Below are positions 45,601-58,363 of a stretch of 64,000 nt of DNA, one piece after another. The stretch is taken from assembly GCA_002104985.1 (NCBI GenBank), contig MCGO01000091.1:62001-126000 (forward strand), in the 5' to 3' direction. Each line of letters opens with the position of its first letter. Position 1 is the stretch's first letter. The DNA is from Rhizoclosmatium globosum. Its lineage: Eukaryota; Chytridiomycota; Chytridiomycetes; Chytridiales; Chytriomycetaceae. Position numbers and translations under genes: made by a program. Below the pieces are notes generated by a model. The model was not told the DNA's origin and did not search any database. It saw only the letters and a list, made by a program, of their open reading frames with translations.

Positions 45601-47690
45601 CTCGATGCTCATTGCGACGTTGCTTCCATACATGAGCATCGAAAATCAGGAATTATGTGAACGCAGTGTGGCTTTCAACGTCTTCAACAACAAGACAGGT
45701 CGAATCGAAATTGTTCGAGAATCTAACACAACTGCAGATAAACGATTGTACACAGTCTTGTTTCCTATTCCAGAAATATGTTTTTACATAAAGGACTACA
45801 CAAAGGATCGCTTCCTGTGGATGAGAAAAAGGTTTGTTCATACTCCAGCCAAACAAAATATCTCATCAGTCTTCCTAGAAATACTCCGCAGGAGAAGGTG
45901 GAGGATTTCATCAATCAGTCTCAAGATATTATTTATGAAATTAAGAACCAAGCCCGCGTAGAAGGTGAATTTGTGCAGTGCTTGGATTATGGCTGACTGT
46001 AGATTTCAGAGAATATATGGCTGAGTAAGCTGGCCCAAGGCCACAGTTATTGGTGGAGAGGAGCATATATTCTTGCATTTTTTATAAATATCGGAAATAT
46101 GCTATGTATGGTTGCACCAACCGGTGACATCGAGCATGACGACTTTTCAAAGTGCCCTTCCATTGTAGATCACGGCCGAACATTGTTAGGCCTTCTACTA
46201 ATCTTTTTATGGGTTTGTAGTTTTCCAACCTTTTCTGTATACTCACATTGGTTCAGCTGCTTTCATCAGCAGAATTTATGGCAACTCAGCTACCATTACT
46301 TGTGAATCGCAAGCGTGTCGAGCGCATGGTCGAAGAAAATAATCGAATTCGCAAAGAAAATGAGCATCGACTTTGGACGGGTGGTGAAAAGGTTGAATTG
46401 AAAAGCATTTCTGAGTTGCAGGTATGGAAGTCGAGTTTCTGTTTTCGGTTACTTATGTTTTCTTAAGTCCATGGAGCTAACTTCAAGCGATTTGATTCAC
46501 GGATTTTTCCAAGAACCAAAGGCTTTGTATCATGCGCTTATGGTTATTTTGGCCATCTTTGGTTTAGAGTATCCGTCTCTTTACGCACTTCACTTGCTCG
46601 ATTTCATGTACAGAGACGAAGTGCTGCAAGGAGTCATAGCTTCTGTCACTATGAATTGGAGTTCTCTTTCAAAAACTGTGAGTATCATTTTCATGCTATC
46701 TTTGCTGACGATGATTTAGGTAATTCTTGGAGTTATCATAATCTACATCTATTCCGTAATTGGATTCGTCTATTTCCGCCATGCTTTCGATGAAAAGGAA
46801 GGTCTGCACTGTCATTCGCTGTTTAGTTGCTTCCTTACCGTCCTGAGCTATGGCCTTCGGTCTGGTGGGGGAATTGGAGAGTTGCTTCAAGTTCCCGTAA
46901 ACGAAGAACGAGAATATTATGGTGCCCGAATTCTTTTGGATCTCAGTTTCTTCTTGATAGTAATCGTCTTTCTTCTCAATGTTGTGTTTGGGTAGGAAAT
47001 TTCCTTCTTGTCTATTTTCCTCAACGACTGATGATGTGATTCCAGTATCATCTTCGATACATTTGGACAGCTTAGAGAGGATCGAAAAGACATCAGCGAC
47101 GATTTGAAAACCCAGTGTTACGTGTGCTCCATTAACGCGAGCGAGTTCCAAAGACATTCCAGCGGATTTGAGAACCACATAAAGAAAGAGCACAATGTTT
47201 GGTACGTTTTGTTGTGTCTCTTAGGTAACGCTTTTTCTTACATCACTTCAGGCATTATCTGTTCTTCCTCGTCCATCTTGAGTTAAAGGACAAAACCGAA
47301 TACACATCGCACGAAACATTCATCAGCGAATCCCTAGGAAAGAATGATCTTTCTTTCTTCCCAATCAATCGCGCGATTGCACTCAAGAATTGGGAAGAAA
47401 GCGATAACGTCGTGGATAAAGTTACCGCTTTGGAACATGTAATGGGTGCCATGATGGACAACGTCACTGCAATGCGAATTCAATTACAAATTCAAATTGA
47501 AAATGCGGCAAGAGACGCTCAGTTTGCGAATACCAAAGTTCTCGCCGGTCAAGAAGGACGCAATACGAAACTGAACGCGGCTCTAGGGACAGCAGTCGCA
47601 TTTTCAAAGCTGAAAATGAAGCGAAGCGCGAACAATTTGAAAGACAAAGGCAATTTGAGTCTATCTTCCGCGGGTTTGGGGGCGCAATAG
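36677..47690 (+). CDS. Inositol 1,4,5-trisphosphate receptor (ER calcium-release channel)
   Basis: The channel releases calcium from the ER when IP3 binds. About 25 short introns; the protein is roughly 3,000 residues, against about 2,700 in animals. Order: a low-complexity N-terminus (PQSPQSPP...); the IP3R beta-trefoil start (FLQLGDEVSLVSDHGGML, then NWNPRLASMGDQ); MIR repeats (YGSLVQLYNMHTKSYLSV, GGKFIRLYHKEHSGYLAC, WGSLIRLRHAASNMYLRV, GAYLRIQHYATGTWLHP); RIH and RIH-associated regions (for example GIHNWVLLML and ILLSAFNFLLRFATGNKQH); an acidic linker; and the membrane domain. The pore reads YGLRSGGGIGELL, against GGVGD in animal receptors. The inner helix (FLIVIVFLLNVVFGIIFDTF) is followed by the linker zinc finger (CYVC with HIKKEH) and HNVWHYLFFLVHL, as in IP3Rs rather than TRP channels. 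It reads without frameshifts. A seven-helix gene follows after 90 nt. Some internal exon limits are approximate. Confidence 0.9.
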
Positions 47691-47779
47691 TTTGGATGAT
47701 GAGGTGGATCTTATTATTTCTCTTTTTTTATATTCTTGTTTCATCTATACATTTCTTTCCTCATTGTTTTTCTGCAACA

Positions 47780-48577
47780 ATGCCGAATGAAACTTGTCAC
47801 TACGATTTTTCTGCAGAAGTCAGCCTTTGCACGACTATGGCGGCTGTGTCAGCAATATTATTGATTTTCTTGATCCTATTTATTCTATACTGTGAAGCAC
47901 CCCCGCCACGAAAGTGGCAGCGAGTTCTTTCAAAATTTAACGTGACTCTCGCTATTATGGGATTGTCTTTGGTCATATTGTACGCCACTGATGCAGATAT
48001 TTTGAATAATTATGAAATGATGAAGGACGAAGATTACATTATTCAGTCTATTGGTATGGCGAGTTTTCTAACAGGATACATTCATTATTCCTGGAGTCGA
48101 GTGGAGACGATTACAAAGAACTTTTCTCCTTATTTCCGACGTTTTATACACTTTCTGATGGTTGCAGTGCCTCTCCTCTGTGCAGTAGTGACTATATTGA
48201 TGTCTGTTTGCTTCTTCCACGGAGATACCCCTGTCATGACTAATACCATTAATATCACAACTCTTTTGATTATTATCATGGCAGCGATTCTGGACTTAAT
48301 CTTTCTTTCAATATTTGTCAAATGTGTTCGAAACACAACAGTTGAATTGAGTGAAACAGACATTCGATTTCTTACCATCTCAAAGTACGGTGGTGTAAGT
48401 TGCTTTTTAATGATAATCAGTGTCATTATTTTCCTCAAGACGTTAGTTGCTTATGATGAGGCATCGTTCATTGGGGTCTTTGTTTCATTCTCGGCAACAC
48501 ATATGACGTTGATTGGAATGAAAGTTGCGCTGTGGCGTCATAAAGTTGGAAAGAAGAAAGGACGTAGTAATAGCTGA
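47780..48577 (+). CDS. Seven-helix membrane protein, third member of the orphan family
   Basis: Intronless, about 265 residues from MPNETCHYDFSAEV at 47780. An upstream Met at 47696 would add a hydrophobic stretch that could be a signal peptide; I cannot decide between them. It is related to the tandem pair at 26-28 kb: GYIHYSWSRVETI matches CIHYSWARGATV, and FVKCVRNTT...ETDIRFLTISKYGGVSC matches YIRYLNQMK...QIDVKFQMIARYGIVSS. It starts at most 90 nt after the IP3-receptor stop on the same strand. It is more diverged than the tandem pair and has a short basic tail (GKKKGRS). Function unknown. Confidence 0.75.
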   Translation: MPNETCHYDFSAEVSLCTTMAAVSAILLIFLILFILYCEAPPPRKWQRVLSKFNVTLAIMGLSLVILYATDADILNNYEMMKDEDYIIQSIGMASFLTGYIHYSWSRVETITKNFSPYFRRFIHFLMVAVPLLCAVVTILMSVCFFHGDTPVMTNTINITTLLIIIMAAILDLIFLSIFVKCVRNTTVELSETDIRFLTISKYGGVSCFLMIISVIIFLKTLVAYDEASFIGVFVSFSATHMTLIGMKVALWRHKVGKKKGRSNS

Positions 48578-48606
48578 GGATCAGAATAAAGTTTTTATAT
48601 GAGAAC

Positions 48607-51600
48607 TCAAATCATAACGAATAGAAGTGCAAGTGTTAGTCCAAGATAGCAATTACGACGCGAACTTCCAACTTTAATGTCGATTGATCTGGTTTTGGTG
48701 ATTTTCGGCTCAGCAGATCCTGATGAGGAGGATGAAGCGGAGGCAGATGGAGAAGGTAACATTGTTCCATAAATTGCGGATGTAACAGTTTCTTTTGTTC
48801 CAATTAAGGATGACGTGGCAGCGGCGGTGGTGAGAATTGCTTTTGTTCCAGTCAGTAATGACATAGTAGCACCTGTCGGCAAAACGGGAATGGTTGTGGT
48901 CGTAAAGAATTCAGAAGCAGATGTTACGGCAGAATATTTGGCAATAGCGCTTTGAATTGTAGATAGGGAACTGGATGGTAGGATAACAGCGGTTGGCACA
49001 GACGATGATGGAATGTCAACAGGAGCTACTCCAAGCACAAGCGCAAACGTGGCCGAAGCATCACGTCGCAGCGCAAACAAGTTACCATCAATTTGAACAG
49101 AAGCCAAAACACTGTTTCCCGTATTTGCCGCAATGATCAAAGTCCCATCGTTGTGCAAATCAAAAGTGAACCAAACACTTTTGATAAAGTTTCCAAATAC
49201 GTACGTGATGGAGAACCCGATTGGAAGAATCTCAGCAGAAACAGTCCCGGAACTCGCTTCATTGTAGGTTTGAAGATTTTCATACTTGATGGCTTGGTAT
49301 CTTGAAGGAGTCACCAACATCACAATAGCATTTAAACCAGGTGTGGTAACATTCGAAGATGGAATAGCAGCTCCAGCAAATTTGGCTGGAATTCCGGGAG
49401 TCACAGGTTCAGTAATGCTGAATAACGAGGAGGCAAGTTTTGAAGCGTTTACTTTTCCGAGTGCTGCAGGCAGCTGTATATTCAGCTTAGCAATCAGTTG
49501 TACAGAGTCGCCATTGTAGACGGAAAGAGCTCCGCTACTAGGAATGGGTCCAGATGCCAAGTTTGCGATTTCAGCAGACGGCTTTTTGATTGGGCAAGGA
49601 TTGGTAATTGGATCACTTGGAAGACGTGGATCACAAGATTGAGACGGAGTCTGCGTGACAGAAGAAACCGTGGAAGCAATAGGTCCGTTAGTGACAGTGG
49701 CAGAAACTTTAGGGCTCTCTGAAGCAGATACAATCGGAGTGTCGGCAGGACAATCCTTGCGATTAGTTGCTTTGAATGTGGCTGCGTTGACAAAACAGTT
49801 TCCATCAAGAACACTAATTGTATGTGAGCCGATATAAAATCAAACAGGACGGACTCACGGATTAAAGTTGAGACGCGGAGACAGACTTGAAGGAATGAAA
49901 CCGTCCAGCTTATTGTTGCTCACATCGCTTACACCAAAGTTAACTTCATATTTTACCACGTCAAAAGAATGAAAGCTTACAAAGCATTCAAGAATGGTGG
50001 GATGCTGTCCGGTATGGATCCAGAAAGCATGTTATTGCTTAAGAACCTGTCAACAAAAAGTATTGGGACAACTGCACGTATCACAAAAGAAAACTTACAC
50101 CCCAGTCAAAGTATTCGGAAGATTTGGGAACGGTCCTGCGATTTGGTTGTTTCGAAGGTTCCTAGAACATTCAAATTAGTCAGGTCCATTAAGGAAAAAA
50201 TGTCCGTACAAAGTGCTTAAATGAGCTGGCCAAACGGATGGTAGGGGTCCCGTCAAGTTGTTATCAGAAAGACCAAGGTTGTACAGGTTTGGGGGAAGGT
50301 TTGGTAGTGGGCCAGAAACTTTTGTAGAAGTCAAGTACCTAATGGGAACCAGCCAATTCTTTAGAGCACGCAAAGCTGAAATTGACATCGAACTCACAAG
50401 CTTCCACATTTGGTAAGACCGCTCAAGTCTGGCATCGGTCCCGTGAAATCTTTTTGATAGAACGAACTGCAACAACGTTTTAGATTGACATTAGAGTCGA
50501 AAATGCGACTTACATGGTATTAATGTATTTATTGTCCCGAGACTCGATTCCTGGCATTGTTAAGCACGCGTAAGGGTCTGCATTAACGGGGAATTGTGAT
50601 GGCCAAGCAAGGCTCAAGATTTGGCAGTCAGTAAGGCTCACAGGGGTGACTGTCGCAGATATCACGTCGCTTGTAGTCCGAGTTGACACAGTTGCAGATA
50701 TCACGTCGCTTGTAGTACGAGTTGACACAGTTGCAGATATCACGTCGCTTGTAGTACGAGATGACACAGCCATAGTAGTTGTGGCCGTCGAAACAACAGG
50801 CTGCACGGGTTGACAATCATCACGGTTTGTAGCCCCAAAGGAAGCAGCGTTATCGAAACAGTTTCCACTCAGTTGTCTGGGTATTAAATAAAATTTAAGT
50901 TTAATGGTTCGCTGCGTAATTGGGGAAAGTACTCACGGCTTTAAGTTGTTATGAGAGGCAGCAAGGACTGCTGGAATTCTCCCAGTCAAAGTGTTATTTG
51001 AAACATCACTGGGCGTTGATGAAAATGAGTTAAATAAGTAGATCAGAGAAATCCAGGAAGGTCTTTTGATGCCACTCACAAGTAGTAAAGGTTTGAAGGG
51101 AGAGAATCAGGAATCGAGCCTGATAATTGATTGTTGGCCAAGGAACTAATAAACAGAATATCAGAGATTGAAAACAATAAAATCCAAGTACACTTACAGT
51201 CCAGTCATGGAATTAGAAAGCTTTGGGAACGGACCAGATATTTTGTTGTTATTTAAGTTCCTTTATGTAAACGTTGGTATTCCGAACACAGCCAGGCAAA
51301 ACTAAGACACTCACAAGACAGTCAAAGTAGCTGGTAAATTCGACGGGATAGTTCCAGTCACACCACTGTCGACGATAGTGAGACCGTACAGATTTGGCGG
51401 CAAATTAGGAATCGGACCATTCAAACCAGTCGACCACAAACTCCTATCAATAACATTAATGCCGACATCAATCTTAAAAGGATACAAACAAGCTCGCGCA
51501 TTGAGTAAGTCCACTCAAATCCGGAAGAGAACCTTTCAGCTCTGGCTTATTGTTGAATTGACTGCACAAAACGGAAATACTGCTTAATCGAACAGACAAA

Positions 51601-52866
51601 CGACAGGTTTTAAAAAATAACACGTACATGGAGTAAATGTGCTCGTTGTCGCGTGAAGTAATGGCAGGATCTTTGAGACATCCATATGAATCAGTGTTTG
51701 GGAATTGCGAGGGCCACGCCTTGTTCAGAATTTGACAATCTGTGAGAGTCGTTGGAGAGTTTGTGGAAACTGGGGATTGGGAGATGGTGGTGATTGTGCT
51801 GGCGGTGGTTGGGATGGCGGTGGTTGATGAGACTGGGGTGGAACAGTCAGCACGGTTCTTGACGTTAAAGGCGATAGCGTTGTCGAAGCAGTTGCCGTCA
51901 AAGTTTCTGTGGTAGTGATTGAAGAAGATGTAAAATCAGACTGCAGTTTTCATTTATGGGAGACTAACGCTGCATTGAAGTTTTTAAGTACATCTGGAAG
52001 TACGCCATTGAAAGAGTTGTTCATAAGATTCCTACAATAAAGATGTCAGATTTAATTGAATACTTTTTTTCAAGTTGTGGTGAAAAATTCTTACAACGTC
52101 GCAAGGTTTGGCGGCAATGTCGCTGGAATTGAGCCCGACAACAAGTTATCATTCAAGTATCTACAAAAAATATATGAATATCATCCCTTCAACCCCTTAA
52201 TCCCAAGAAAAGCGAATATTTACACTGTTGTTACTGTGTTTGGGAGCTTTGGGAACGGCCCGGAAAGTTGTGTCTGTTTTAAGTTCCTGGAGGGTTTTTG
52301 TTGTAAGCAGAGGAGGGCCAACTTAAGATAAACGATACATACAGCACGACCAATGTCTGAGGAAGCTCCAGGGGAATGGTTCCAGTAAATCCCGCATCGA
52401 CAAGTGTAAGTCCATACAAGTTTGGAGGCAAACTTGGAATGGGGCCTGTCAAGCCTGTTGTCCACAAACTCCTGTTTTTCACAAATTAATGAAAACAATG
52501 CAATAACAAAACCATAATAAATAAACACGAACAATGTGGTGCACATTGTAAGGCCACTCAAGTCTGGGAGATTTCCAACCAACTCTGGTTTGTTGTTGAA
52601 TTCACTGGGTTTCCATGAGATAAGCCGGGTTAGTGAGTTGATTGAGGACGTAGGCGACGAAAGGAGAGGAGACGTTACATTGCATCAATGTGTTTGTTGT
52701 CGTTTGAAGTGATCCCAGGTTGCTTCAAACACGCGTATGGGTCACTTGGGTTGTCAGGAAACTGAGTTGCCCAGGCGTTGCTGAGGATTTGGCAGTCAGT
52801 GAGCGGAGAAGCATCTGCAGCGACAATGGCGGCAGTTGCAGCAGCCACAACAAAGGCGAGATGCAT
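48607..52866 (-). CDS. Three-module leucine-rich-repeat surface protein with C-terminal membrane or GPI signal
   Basis: Signal peptide MHLAFVVAAATAAIVAADA (start 52866, chosen because the helix begins there). Three consecutive modules each start TDCQIL...AWPSQFP...YACL..PGI.S.DNK, continue with 23-24-residue LRRs and close with a G-N-C-F...NR.DC cap. The LRRs follow the plant-type xxLxGxIPxxL pattern (SLWTTGLTGPIPSLPPNLYG, DAGFTGTIP, LSGPFPKLP). Most LRR boundaries coincide with short introns, one repeat or a pair per exon. Modules are joined by Ser/Thr-rich linkers; the one near 50655-50771 is a 13-residue tandem repeat. The last exon (48607-49820) adds a Ser/Thr-rich region and ends in a hydrophobic helix (CYLGLTLALLFVMI) at the extreme C-terminus, consistent with a GPI signal. 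I infer one gene because module caps and next-module starts share exons. Exon limits in the middle are approximate. Confidence 0.7.
50655..50771 (-). repeat. 39-bp coding tandem repeat, three copies
   Basis: GCAGATATCACGTCGCTTGT begins at 50655, 50694 and 50733. On the minus strand each unit encodes 13 residues (VSTRTTSDVISAT), lengthening the Ser/Thr linker between the second and third LRR modules. Copies differ at one or two bases, so the expansion is recent. Confidence 0.9.
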
Positions 52867-53170
52867 TTGGCGGTGGTGATTTGTTTTTTGGTTCTTTTTG
52901 AGCCACAAGTTTTAGGATGTGCTTTGCTTTTTGTTTGACGAAGCCCAATTTGTGTCTGAATTATTTTCTTTTTGTTAATTAGAGTTGATTTATACAAATG
53001 AGGGAGAAAGAAAAGAGTTGTGAAGAAGTATTTAATGAATATAAGAAGTATTTGAAAAAAAGAAGAGGGGAGATGCTTCAAGTTCTAGAGAAGGTTTGAT
53101 TGTGCATCTCCAAGCTCCTTGTCAACTTACTAACTATGGGTGAATATCGATACAGACGGGACCAATAGTG
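52867..53170. other. Divergent promoter region between LRR and PAP2 genes
   Basis: About 300 bases with T/A-rich runs and no gene. It should hold the 5' ends of both flanking genes. Confidence 0.45.
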
Positions 53171-53840
53171 ATGGTGATCACAGCAGTAATGATGGTTGGA
53201 ACACAGTTCTCAGCTGACTCCCTTCACTACTTTATTGGATCCATCCTGATTGTTCTGTATGATGCCCCCTTCACAGTTCCCCTTGAATCCAACTGAATCA
53301 AATGTACAACCAACAAAAACAGGATCGCAAAGACACTCAAGAAGGCGATTCGACAGCCCCGACCAAGTTCAGGTTCAAAGGAAGACTTTGGAATGCCGTC
53401 GTCGCATTCGGCGGCAATGTGAGTGCTTGGCTTTGCATTTGATTTGTTGGTGACCGTGTGGAACAAATAGCATGTTTATGGGCTGTTATGCGTGTTTGTG
53501 GGTTGCTGATGAGCTGGATCACCTGTCTGAATTATCTGATCGGATCTGGGGCCATTCATTCGAAACAATTGCAATTAATTCGGCGGTTCTTGTTGCGTGC
53601 TTTGTCGTTGTGTGGTCCCGCGTGTACCTTGGGCATCACAACTTTGAGCAGGTTGGCGCTGGATCTGTGTTGGGTGTTGTGTTTGGATGGATCTGGAGGC
53701 GGTATACTTTGCATCTATTTTCAGAGTCAGAGTATATTGCTTTGTTGGCGGCAACACGGAGTAATTTCTTGGCGTCCACTGTTGGACTCGTTGTGTTTCT
53801 GGCTTCAACAATCTACCTCAAGGAGCACGATTATATATAA
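53171..53840 (+). CDS. PAP2-family membrane phosphatase (dolichyldiphosphatase-like)
   Basis: Three exons (53171-53256, 53323-53418, 53471-53840) give 183 residues with all PAP2 signature motifs in order: KKAIRQPRP (K-x6-RP), MPSSHSAA (PSGH-type) and SRVYLGHHNFEQV (SR-x5-H-x3-D-type, with Glu for Asp). Several helices follow. Dolichyldiphosphatases recycle dolichol carrier in the ER, and the short size and PSSH motif fit that group. Other small lipid phosphatases are possible. Both introns (66 and 52 nt) restore the frame exactly. The start is the first Met in the open frame. Confidence 0.8.
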
Positions 53841-53883
53841 AATGTAATTTTATTTGAGATACTGTACTCGGCACAAACTATAC

Positions 53884-55012
53884 TTAGCAAGCAATGGGGG
53901 GAGATGGTCCTTTGGATCCATACTTTACAAACTCAATCAGTTCAGGCGAGAAATGTGTGGCATACGCGTTTTCAAATGCTTGCACTTCTTCAGAAGTCAT
54001 GAGATCTTTCCAGCGCTTGTTGGTTCCCTTGTTGATGAAATGACCAGGAACAAGAATCGCGTCGGAGGGTTGGAACATGGCTTCATTTTGCTTCATGTAC
54101 GCAAACGAAGATTGGTGGACAACATTTTTGATTTCATCATCGATGAGATCTGCATTGGTTTAATGGAGTTGTTGTTAAAATACATGTCTTTCATCAGTCA
54201 CCAACAACGGAAAACTGATACATACCTTGTTCCAAGAATGCAGCAACTCTCCGCACATTCCCTTCCAAATCATCCAACAAATCCTGATAATGCAGAATCA
54301 GAATATTCGGTAAATGACGGTACTGCCACCACGACTTGACATGATCAAAGTACGGCCACAACGGCTTCCCATCCACAAGCCACATCTGAATCAACTCTGA
54401 AAGCGTTGTTTCCTGTGCCGGCTGTTCAAGCAGTTCCCTTGCGTCCGGCTGGAATGCTTGCAAGTGGTTGTGGTATGAGACTAACGCGTCTTTGCATTCA
54501 CGCACCACGTGGATGTATTTCACGTGCGGCTGGTAGTGGATTGCGGTGAGTGGGGCGTGGGATTTGAATATTTTGTGTGGGATTGATGGATCTGAGGCGA
54601 GGGATTCTACTTTTGCGCGGGAGAGCTTCATTTCGACCCATGGAGATTTCTGGGTGATGTTAAAGATGCTATTAGTGGGAGTTTGTTGTGACGATTTGGG
54701 CTTGGCAAAAAAAAATGAGATGGGATAACAAACCAGGTGGATGTTTTCAGTTGATTCGACGCCTTTTGCATAGATTTGGCGGCAGATTTGTTGCATCCAA
54801 GTTGTACCTTTTCATTGTTGAACGAGGTAAAAGGTGGGATTGGAGTTAGAAGGTTTGAATGCTTGAATAGTGTCAAACAGTAACATACCACTCTTTCCAT
54901 AAGTGTTCACGAGGACATCACCTTCTCCAAGGCGGAGAGTGTCCCAGATGGACGTGTCATTATGTCCATCAATAAAGCAGAGGACGGTGCGTTCAGGAAG
55001 TTGGGCCTCCAT
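53884..55012 (-). CDS. Cytosolic-type sulfotransferase (PAPS-dependent)
   Basis: The protein transfers sulfate from PAPS to an alcohol, phenol or amine. Motifs: YGKSG joined across an intron to TTWMQQI (5'-phosphosulfate loop, usually YPKSGTTW), KIFKSHAPL with the catalytic His, YIHVVRECKDALVSYHNH (3'-phosphate binding), ILILHYQDLLDDLEGNVRRV, and KGTNKRWKDLM near the C-terminus (RKGxxxxWK loop). At least three short introns lie between these blocks. Start Met at 55012 (MEAQLPERTVLCFID); an upstream in-frame Met at 55093 is probably in the 5' UTR. There is no signal peptide. The substrate cannot be read. It is convergent with the PAP2 gene and divergent from the amine oxidase. Confidence 0.85.
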
Positions 55013-55230
55013 TTCGTTGGTTTTGAATGTGTGTTTTTGTTGAGGGTTTTTCAGACACAACTTCGCTGGAAAAAGAGGGAGAGAATTGAACAATTAAAAA
55101 TGAAACATTCGAGGATATTAGATAATAGAGAAACGCGAGCAGTATCTGTTGGTTGGATGAAAGGACAAGATTGATAAATTGATAAATAAAGAAGTAAGGA
55201 AAAACCTGAATCAGCTAGGAACAAACCGGA

Positions 55231-56821
55231 ATGAGATCCACACCTGAATACGATGTGATTGTGATTGGCGCCGGAATGAGTGGCATATCAGCTGCATCTG
55301 AATTGGACAAGAAGGGGTTGCGGGTGCTGGTTCTTGAAGCGAGGGACCGAATCGGAGGCAGAATCAATACAATCTACCCGTTTGGACCGGACAATGTGGC
55401 AGTTGAACTCGGAGCTCAGTTGAGTGTATTCGCAATGAGAATTAACACTTGGTTGGCTTACTCAGTGTTGGAGTAATAGGTGGATTCACGGAACCGAGGC
55501 CAACTTGAACCCTCTTCTCCACCTTATTGACAATGTGTCTCTTCCCTCTGACTGGGAACACACGAAAATGTTCAACAAACACGGCGCTTTAGTGGACCCA
55601 CAAGTTGCGTCAAAGTGTCTTGAAGCCGTGGAACAATTAGGTGAGCGATGTGTTGAGGCTTACAAAAAGGGCGAAAGAGGTAGCTTCGCTGCTTTCATGG
55701 CACGTGATGTTGAATGGAGTGGAAAATGCATCTTTGGTACGTGTCCACCTGGAAAGGTTCTTGTCTGTGCGAATTGTGTGGAGAAGGTGTTTGTTGGACG
55801 GGAATTTGAGAATGTTGAGGGTGCTGAGTTGGATGAGCTTAGTATTGGAGAGAAGGCTGGGGAGGGCAACTTTGAAGGCGATAATGCCATTCCGGTGAAG
55901 GGATATCGATGGTTGCTAGAGAAACTGATTCGTGAAATGCACTCCACTGAATTCCGATTTGGATGCGAGGTTCAATCTATCGACTACTCCGGGGAATTTG
56001 TCACAATCTTTACTTCAAGAGGAATCCATCACGCTAAAACAATCGTCTCGACGATTCCACTTGGTGTCATGAAGTCTCCCCACGCTCCCAAGTTTACTCC
56101 ACCACTCCCACCCGCCTACCAACACTCCATCAAAACCCTTGGATTCGGCCTCCTCGATAAAACTATCCTCACTTTCGAGAAATCCTTCTGGCCTCCATCC
56201 ACCCACGGATTCCAATCCCACCTCGACTTATCTCCTCATGGAGGACCCTCTGACGCGTTCATCCTCCTCTTTAATCTCAAAGCCGGTATTCAATACAACG
56301 GCGACCCAAACATCATAGTCGCATACTACGCAGCCAACGTAGCAGACTGGCTCGAAACCCTTCCCGACGAAAAAGTCGTCCCCATCTTTCTCAACCACCT
56401 CACACATCTCTTTGGCGCACCCACCCCTCTTTTATCGCATACAGTCACGCGATGGAGAAACGAAAAGTATTCTTGTGGGAGTTATAGCTATTTGAGTAAA
56501 GGGAGCGAGTTTTCGGATCAGGCGGTTTGGACGCGGCCGGTTGGAGGTGGGAAGGTTGTGTTTGCGGGGGAGCATACTATTGAGACGCATTTTGCGACTG
56601 TTCATGGAGCGCTTTTGAGTGGACGGAGGGCTGCGGAACAGGTTTTGAAGAAGGTTGAAGGGGTTGATGAGGATTTTGAGAAGAAGGAGAAGGGCTTCGG
56701 GGAGGGAAGTGAGGAGGAGGAGGAAGAGGAGGAAGAAGATCTTGTGAAAGGGAATTGGAAGGGATTTGTTGTGATGGGCGTTGTAGTGTTGATTGCTCTT
56801 GTGGTGTACATGACTTTCTAA
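55231..56821 (+). CDS. Flavin amine oxidase (polyamine/monoamine-oxidase type), tail-anchored
   Basis: FAD enzyme oxidising amines or polyamines to aldehydes with H2O2. The N-terminal dinucleotide fold is [17 protein letters not shown], with [14 protein letters not shown] following. A 61-nt intron (about 55418-55478) splits VELGAQ from WIHGTEANL. Later blocks are [23 protein letters not shown] and the C-terminal FAD motif [20 protein letters not shown]. After the domain come an acidic run (eight Glu near 56715-56740) and one C-terminal helix ([18 protein letters not shown]), so it is anchored by its tail as in animal MAOs at the mitochondrial outer membrane. The WIHG motif favours the polyamine-oxidase branch. 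Confidence 0.85.
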
Positions 56822-57128
56822 TCTTTCTTATCTTACCATATGAAATATAATATGTACATCGTTTAATGTCATCAGAGTTTGGCCTGGATGGTTACTATTG
56901 ATCTCACTATTTTATTTATATATCTGAGGAAGATAACAGCAGATACAATAAAGAAAGAGACGAATCCAAGCTCGATCTTTTTTCCAGATCCGGAAGAATT
57001 ACAAATGACGTGTTTGGAAATGTCCCGAATCTCCCCCAAAAAGCATTCGTATAAATCGAGAAACGAGAGTGCCCCACAAAAACACAAGATAACGAAAAAA
57101 GTCAACCCAAAACCTCAAACAATCCACA
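56822..57128. other. Intergenic region upstream of THI4
   Basis: About 300 bases with the 3' end of the amine oxidase and the THI4 promoter. I looked here for a 5' TPP aptamer (CTGAGA with GCG-GGGA) and found none. Confidence 0.5.
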
Positions 57129-58307
<1,179 letters not shown>

Positions 58308-58363
58308 GCTTCCTTCCTGCCTGTGAAGTCCTTTTATCTTTCTTCTTATCTTTCTCTCTCTTT

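Noticed and set aside
53227..53466. Minus-strand open frame with a convincing membrane helix
   Set aside because: The plus strand here encodes PAP2 motifs across two frame-restoring introns, which explains the sequence better.
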